Source: Prochlorococcus sp. AG-402-P18 (GTDB taxonomy: Bacteria > Cyanobacteriota > Cyanobacteriia > PCC-6307 > Cyanobiaceae). From it: 64,000 nt of DNA. Shown here in pieces: positions 59,624-64,000 of this stretch (position 1 is the stretch's first letter; the number at the start of each line of letters is the position of its first letter). The notes beneath the pieces are model-generated. The model saw nothing but the letters and a program-made list of their open reading frames with translations. It had not been told where the DNA came from and ran no database searches. A program made the position numbers and the translations under genes. The stretch covers positions 124,001 to 188,000 of the forward strand of contig QCJC01000002.1 of the NCBI GenBank assembly GCA_003216275.1, read 5' to 3'.

Positions 59624-59791
59624 ATGATGAACCTTTTACTTGGAGTTCAAAGCACCTTTGATTTATCTAAAGTGGATTTTTCTTCAGGTCTCGGAATAAA
59701 CTCGCCTGACCTTGCTGGTATTTCATTCTTAATGGTTATGTTTGCTGGCGTGCTTGCTCTAAGGTTAGGCACAACACTTAGAGATTCCTAA
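59624..59791 (+). CDS. PsaM-like small membrane protein, 55 aa
   Basis: Starts at tandem ATGs (59624, 59627) after a weak TTAAGAG. The first 32 residues are polar (LGVQSTFDLSKVDFSSGLGI); residues 33-50 form one membrane helix ending FLMVMFAGVLALRLGTTLRD. That C-terminal helix, with its A-VLA-RL-T-L pattern, resembles PsaM (photosystem I subunit XII), which is normally about 30 residues and lacks such an N-terminal extension. It may be a PsaM variant or an unrelated single-helix protein. Confidence 0.5.
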   Translation: MMNLLLGVQSTFDLSKVDFSSGLGINSPDLAGISFLMVMFAGVLALRLGTTLRDS

Positions 59792-60028
59792 CCTTCAGCA
59801 GTTCTCTAAGACTACGAATAAAATCCTCTAAAAAGATTGTAAGCATTAGGCAATTAAGCTTGATTTTTTTCTTTTAATTTCATAACCCATAGTTAATTTA
59901 ATTATTTACGAATCCTACGAAGGCAATTTACGAGGACAAGGAAGACCACAACAAATAAAACTAAAAGATCGTTAATATCTGGCAAAATTAATTTTTTATA
60001 TTCAATAGTATTTTAAACAATAATCCTA

Positions 60029-60121
60029 ATGGCTGTTGTAATTCAGACTCTTTTGTCGTCAAATAACTTTGTAAAAGCTTTAAGCCTTATTGACAAACCC
60101 AAAGAAAGACTTACCCAGTAG
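60029..60121 (+). CDS. Possible 30-aa peptide
   Basis: ATG at 60029 opens MAVVIQTLLSSNNFVKALSL then IDKPKERLTQ. No ribosome binding site is evident and no family is recognised. I include it because this stretch between 59.8 and 60.2 kb has no other gene, but it may be chance. Confidence 0.25.
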   Translation: MAVVIQTLLSSNNFVKALSLIDKPKERLTQ

Positions 60122-60225
60122 ATTATTCAATGAATAAAAAAAATATAAAATAGATTGTATTATGAATTTATTTTTTGATATCCTTATGTAGATATATCAG
60201 TTAATAACTATTTTCTTTTCTTATT

Positions 60226-60456
60226 ATGCATAAACAAGATTTTAATGGGAATTCATATAATAACCCTGATAGTTTTGCCATGGCTTTTGATGCAGCATGG
60301 GATAATTATGATAAAGAAGTCAATAAAAAACTAAACATAGAAGAGAAAATTAAACTCACTTTTAATGAGATTAAAAATCACCCTTATCTTATCGAAAATC
60401 CAGATCAATCAAAAAATATAGCTTTATTCAGGATAAAATTGCTAGGGCTTTCATAA
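60226..60456 (+). CDS. Hypothetical protein, 76 aa
   Basis: The 76-residue product (MHKQDFNGNSYNNPDSFAMA at the start) is soluble and helical, with FDAAWDNYDKEVNKKLNIEE and a C-terminal basic stretch. No domain recognised. It stands alone upstream, in convergent orientation, of the epimerase gene at 60491. Confidence 0.5.
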   Translation: MHKQDFNGNSYNNPDSFAMAFDAAWDNYDKEVNKKLNIEEKIKLTFNEIKNHPYLIENPDQSKNIALFRIKLLGLS

Positions 60457-60490
60457 GTCTAAATTAATCAGATACAAAAAAAATTTGATA

Positions 60491-61537
60491 TCAATAACTA
60501 TTCTCAAAATAATCTAGGAACCATTCGGAAAACAGCCGAATTCCATCTTCTATAGAAGTAGAAGGTTGATATCCTACCCATGAATAAAGCAAGTCCATAC
60601 TCGCAGCAGTAGATACAACATCTCCAGGCTGAATAGGTTGAAAATCCTTTATCGCTTTTCTTCCTAAATTCTTCTCTAGTAATTCAATAAAATATGTAAG
60701 TTGAATTGGATTAGAATTACCAATATTAAACACCCTATAAGGAGCTGATGAAGTTGAAGGATTAGGAATAAGTGGATTAAAATTGTCATCAATGCTAGCT
60801 TTCTTAAAACAGCAACAAATTATCCCCTGAATCACATCATCAATATAGGTAAAGTCTCTTTGCATTTTCCCATGATTAAATACTTTAATTGGCTCATTTT
60901 TTAGAATAGATTTTGCAAAAATCATTGGAGCCATGTCAGGTCTGCCCCATGGTCCATATACAGTGAAAAATCTAAGTCCTGTTGTTGGCAAATCATACAA
61001 ATGGCTATATGTATGAGCCATCAATTCATTAGATTTCTTTGTCGCTGCATACAAACTTACTGGATGATTTACTGGTTGTTCTTCATTAAAAGGAAGATTT
61101 TTATTACCACCATAAACAGAACTACTAGAAGCATAAATCAAATGGGAACTTTTATTTTCTCTGCATCCCTCAAGGACATTTGCAAAACCAACTAAATTAC
61201 TTTGTATGTATGCTGAAGGATTAGTGATGGAGTATCTAACTCCAGCCTGTGCTGCCAGATGAACAACAATCTTTGGGCTGTATCTTTTCATGATATCTGA
61301 AAATAATCTACTATTTTCAATAGAGATTTCACAAAACACCCATGATCCATTGTCCTTAGAGAATTGCTCAATTTGAGTTAGTCTTGATCTTTTCAATGAA
61401 GGTGAATAATAATCATTTAAATTATCAATACCAATAACCTGAAAATCTAAAGAAAGAAGAGATTTTACTAAAGCTGCACCAATAAAACCAGCCGCACCAG
61501 TAACTAGAATTGTTTGAATATCTTCATTAGAATTCAT
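60491..61537 (-). CDS. NAD-dependent UDP-glucuronate 4-epimerase-like enzyme
   Basis: A 348-residue extended short-chain dehydrogenase. The NAD motif is LVTGAAGFIGAALVKSLL (about 9-26), SSSVYGG holds the active-site Ser, YAATKKSNELMA the YxxxK pair, and RFFTVYGPWGRPDMAPMIFA the substrate motif. FIGIDNLNDYYSPSLK-type IGIDNLNDYYSPSLKRSRL is typical of UDP-glucuronate 4-epimerases (CapI type), which make UDP-galacturonate for capsule and LPS. The ATG at 61537 (MNSNEDIQT) removes an odd 12-residue lead-in from the ATG at 61573. It is divergent from galE. Confidence 0.9.
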   Translation of the reverse strand: MNSNEDIQTILVTGAAGFIGAALVKSLLSLDFQVIGIDNLNDYYSPSLKRSRLTQIEQFSKDNGSWVFCEISIENSRLFSDIMKRYSPKIVVHLAAQAGVRYSITNPSAYIQSNLVGFANVLEGCRENKSSHLIYASSSSVYGGNKNLPFNEEQPVNHPVSLYAATKKSNELMAHTYSHLYDLPTTGLRFFTVYGPWGRPDMAPMIFAKSILKNEPIKVFNHGKMQRDFTYIDDVIQGIICCCFKKASIDDNFNPLIPNPSTSSAPYRVFNIGNSNPIQLTYFIELLEKNLGRKAIKDFQPIQPGDVVSTAASMDLLYSWVGYQPSTSIEDGIRLFSEWFLDYFENSY

Positions 61538-61765
61538 GAGTTTCTTATGAATTAAGAAAAATAAAATATCCATTATTCTAACACTTGAATGGTTAAATTA
61601 AAAGAAAAAAATATTTTCAACTTTATAAAATTTGAAATTAAAACTTATAAAAAATAATCAAATTAACATTAAATAATGAAATACTAATTTTAGTGGATTA
61701 TTAATTTGCACTTTAAAGAGTTAAGATGAAGGAAGAGAATAAAAGACTTAATTTTCTTTTTTATA

Positions 61766-62848
61766 ATGAGATGTGTTCTAGTAACAGGAGCTGCAGGCTT
61801 CATTGGATCTCATACAGCTCTTGTGCTCTTGAATGATGGCTATAAATTATTTTTATTAGATAATTTCTCTAATAGTTCACCAAAAGCTTTGCATCATGTT
61901 GCTGATTTAAGTATCCTCACAAAAGAAGAATTAGGCGAACGAGTATCAATAATTAATGGTGACGTACGAGATTCTGCTTTATTGCAGAATATTTTTTCAC
62001 GAGCAAAAAGCAATGGGGAAGAGATCACCTCAGTGATTCATTTTGCTGGATTAAAGGCAGTTGGAGAGTCATTTGAAAAAGCTATAGATTATTGGGATAA
62101 CAATGTTGCAGGTACAATTAAACTCCTTCAAGTGATGGAAAATAATGCTTGTAGAAATATTGTTTTTAGTAGTAGCGCGACAGTTTATGGCTCTAGCAAA
62201 GAAAAAGCTCTGATAGAAACCGATCCTATTTCTCCAATCAACCCGTATGGATTAACAAAAGCTACTATTGAAAAAATGCTGGCAAATATTGCTGGATGCC
62301 AATCTACAAGGATAGCAAAACAATATAGTCCAAGGGGGTGGAAGATTGCTTGCTTGCGATATTTCAATCCAGCAGGTGCCCATCCAAGTGGGAAAATTGG
62401 AGAGAATCCAAAGAATATTCCAAATAATTTATTTCCATTAATAAATCAAGTCGCTATAGGAACTAAAGAATTTTTAACCGTTTTTGGTAAGGACTGGCCA
62501 ACACCTGATGGGACAGGTATTAGAGATTTTGTTCATGTAATGGATGTCGCAGAGGGGCATAAAGCTGCTCTTGATATACTTATTTCCTCCAAGCCACAGC
62601 TTTTAATTATAAATTTAGGGAGTGGAAAGGGAACAAGTGTACTTGATTTGATTAAAAAATTTCAGTTTTCGACTGGGATAGATATCCCCTTCAAATTCAG
62701 CTCTCGCAGACAAGGTGATTCAGCAATATCTTTAGCCAACCCTTCTAAAGCCTTAGAATATCTAAATTGGAAACCTAAGCGAAAGATTGAGGATATTTGT
62801 AGAGATTCATGGAATTGGCAATATAAAAATCCTATGGGATATAAATAA
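61766..62848 (+). CDS. galE: UDP-glucose 4-epimerase
   Basis: A 360-residue GalE, interconverting UDP-glucose and UDP-galactose. It has MRCVLVTGAAGFIGSHTALV, SSSATVYGSSKEKALIETD, the YxxxK pair in NPYGLTKATIEKMLANIAG and GTGIRDFVHVMDVAEGHKAA. Length is slightly above the bacterial average, with an insertion between about residues 170 and 190. It likely supplies galactose for galactolipids or surface polysaccharide. Its 3' end lies 9 bases before the UDP-glucuronate decarboxylase remnant on the opposite strand. Confidence 0.93.
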   Translation: MRCVLVTGAAGFIGSHTALVLLNDGYKLFLLDNFSNSSPKALHHVADLSILTKEELGERVSIINGDVRDSALLQNIFSRAKSNGEEITSVIHFAGLKAVGESFEKAIDYWDNNVAGTIKLLQVMENNACRNIVFSSSATVYGSSKEKALIETDPISPINPYGLTKATIEKMLANIAGCQSTRIAKQYSPRGWKIACLRYFNPAGAHPSGKIGENPKNIPNNLFPLINQVAIGTKEFLTVFGKDWPTPDGTGIRDFVHVMDVAEGHKAALDILISSKPQLLIINLGSGKGTSVLDLIKKFQFSTGIDIPFKFSSRRQGDSAISLANPSKALEYLNWKPKRKIEDICRDSWNWQYKNPMGYK

Positions 62849-62856
62849 TAAATTTG

Positions 62857-63795
62857 TTAGGTTAATATCTTTAGAAAATAGTCTCTTGTAAGTTCTAAAC
62901 CTACATTAAGGAGAATATTTGGCTTCCAGTTTAATTCTAAGTTCACAAGACCTATTAAAGGTTTTCTTCTTAAAGGATCATCTTCTAATTTTATTTAAAA
63001 CTTAAGGTTGACTTTTTTACTAGATTTCTTCCTAATTAAATTGGCTATTTTGATTATAGATAATTCTTCGGAATTAACTAAATTTATTCGTCTATTCCTT
63101 GAAGAATTCATGAATAAAATAAAACTATCAATAAATCTTCAACGAAACAAAAGCTTCTTGTTTGTTTACCATTACAGTAGATTATTAGATCCTCTACGTG
63201 TATTGATTGAACCAATAAATTCCTAATTAATCTTCCATAATTTAATAACATTCTAAGACCATATGTATTAAATATCCTAGCTATTATAATTTGCACATTG
63301 TGCATTTTCAAATAGTCATAACAGAATGATTCAACCACACGCTTTCCTTCATCATAGCAACTACAAATTCCTATGGGACATACATTCCCATTATAACTTT
63401 CTGATTGAGGATGTCCTGAAGGATTGCCATAAGCCTCACTAGTGCTTGCAAATAATATTCTAGCCCCTACTCTCCTGAGGGAACTCGGCATAGTATATGT
63501 TCCTAGAAAAATAGTTTTAGCTGTTTTAATTGGATTAAATTGATAATGAATTGGAGAAGCTGGACAAGCTAAATGTCAAATTCTGTCAACATCATCTTTA
63601 TTGGCTAAGTAACATCATGATGAATAAGCTTGAAAGATGGATAACCAATCCAATGCTCAATATTTTTTCTGTTTCCAGTAAAGAAATTATCCAAGCATAT
63701 AACTTATTCTTCAACTTTTTTTGAACGATCAACTAAATACGAGCCTAAAAAACCAGCACCCCCTGTAATCAAATTACTAAAGGAGATGCAGTCAT
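62857..63795 (-). pseudogene. Decayed UDP-glucuronate decarboxylase
   Basis: Reading the minus strand from an ATG at 63795 and changing frame where needed recovers NLITGGAGFLGSYLVDRS, VICLDNFFTGNRKNIEHWIG, HHDVT then P-IK, RVGARILFASTSEAYGNPSG, CSCYDEGKRVVESF, ARIFNTYGLRMLLN, NGKQTRSFCFVEDLL, INLVNSEELSIIKIANLI and DDPLRRKPLIGLVNLELNWK. These follow the order of a complete UDP-glucuronate decarboxylase (UDP-xylose synthase) of about 310 residues. Stops and several frameshifts break it, so it is not expressed as one protein. Only one 127-codon stretch stays open. Confidence 0.85.
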
Positions 63796-63964
63796 AAGAT
63801 TTCAGGCTTTTATGATTTATTTTAGTAACATACAAATGATCCTGAAATTTATTAATTATGTATCACGTAAATCTTTATAGATTAAGTAAATTAATCATAC
63901 ATTAAATAGGATAATTAAATTAGTAACCTTTAAGTAGCAAACTAGCCTTAGCGAGGAGTCCCCT

Positions 63965-64000
63965 TTGTCAAAAGAAAAATTACGTAAGTTCCTGCTTATT
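63965..64000 (+). CDS. Start of a CDS cut by the window edge
   Basis: A GAGGAG ribosome binding site at 63954-63959 precedes a TTG at 63965 that opens MSKEKLRKFLLI before the window ends. Only 12 codons are visible, so no function can be inferred; it follows the polysaccharide-type genes. Confidence 0.35.
   Translation, partial: MSKEKLRKFLLI

Overview
This AT-rich window looks like a chromosome segment of a marine picocyanobacterium, almost certainly Prochlorococcus. The evidence is the combination of photosystem and cytochrome b6f genes (psbB, psbT, psbM, psaE, petB, petD, a short Hli protein), the cyanobacterial regulators PipX/PipY, SepF, a fibrillin-type PAP protein, minCDE, a single compact rRNA operon, and many very small ORFs in AT-rich spacers. 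A low-light clade is my guess from general resemblance; it was not tested.

Layout. 1-3.5 kb is an accessory-type stretch of tiny ORFs, some visibly decayed, around one PAP/fibrillin gene. 3.7-7.5 kb holds two Cys/Met-metabolism PLP enzymes and a cysteine synthase. 7.5-15.5 kb is housekeeping: queA, pdhC, a YlqD-like gene, an acyl-activating enzyme, lipB, the long hibernation factor (lrtA type), a deoC-like gene and recO. 15.6-21.6 kb has a glycosyltransferase facing a minus-strand run der-ecfT-pipX-pipY-sepF-proC. 22-24.8 kb holds dus, cobI, miaE and aroQ. Then come tRNA-Tyr and tRNA-Thr, an integrase fragment, an Hli gene, and a 25-31 kb variable stretch with a TPR-methyltransferase, a DUF4278 peptide behind a probable glutamine riboswitch, and membrane proteins.

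31-35.6 kb contains an aldehyde dehydrogenase, a LysM protein, a conserved unknown, psaE and mutM. The rRNA operon (16S-Ile-Ala-23S-5S, minus strand) spans 35.7-40.9 kb. 41.5-48.8 kb holds an invertase, petB/petD, ctpA, an HD hydrolase and minCDE. 48.9-53.6 kb holds tRNA-Thr(TGT), tsaC-prmC-thioesterase, psbM and psbB-psbT. 53.7-59.1 kb carries nrdR, rpsA, a HAD hydrolase, metK, a sugar kinase and a DUF2470 protein. After tRNA-Phe come small genes and a surface-polysaccharide stretch with two nucleotide-sugar epimerases and a decayed UDP-glucuronate decarboxylase on the minus strand.

The most interesting points are: an NtcA-like promoter feeding a glutamine-riboswitch-like leader and a 33-residue peptide; a DeoC homologue lacking the Schiff-base lysine; a truncated tyrosine integrase beside a tRNA; a multi-lesion UDP-glucuronate decarboxylase pseudogene; a glycosyltransferase tail read antisense through proC; and a decaying cluster of small genes. 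I saw no CRISPR array and no intact insertion sequence.
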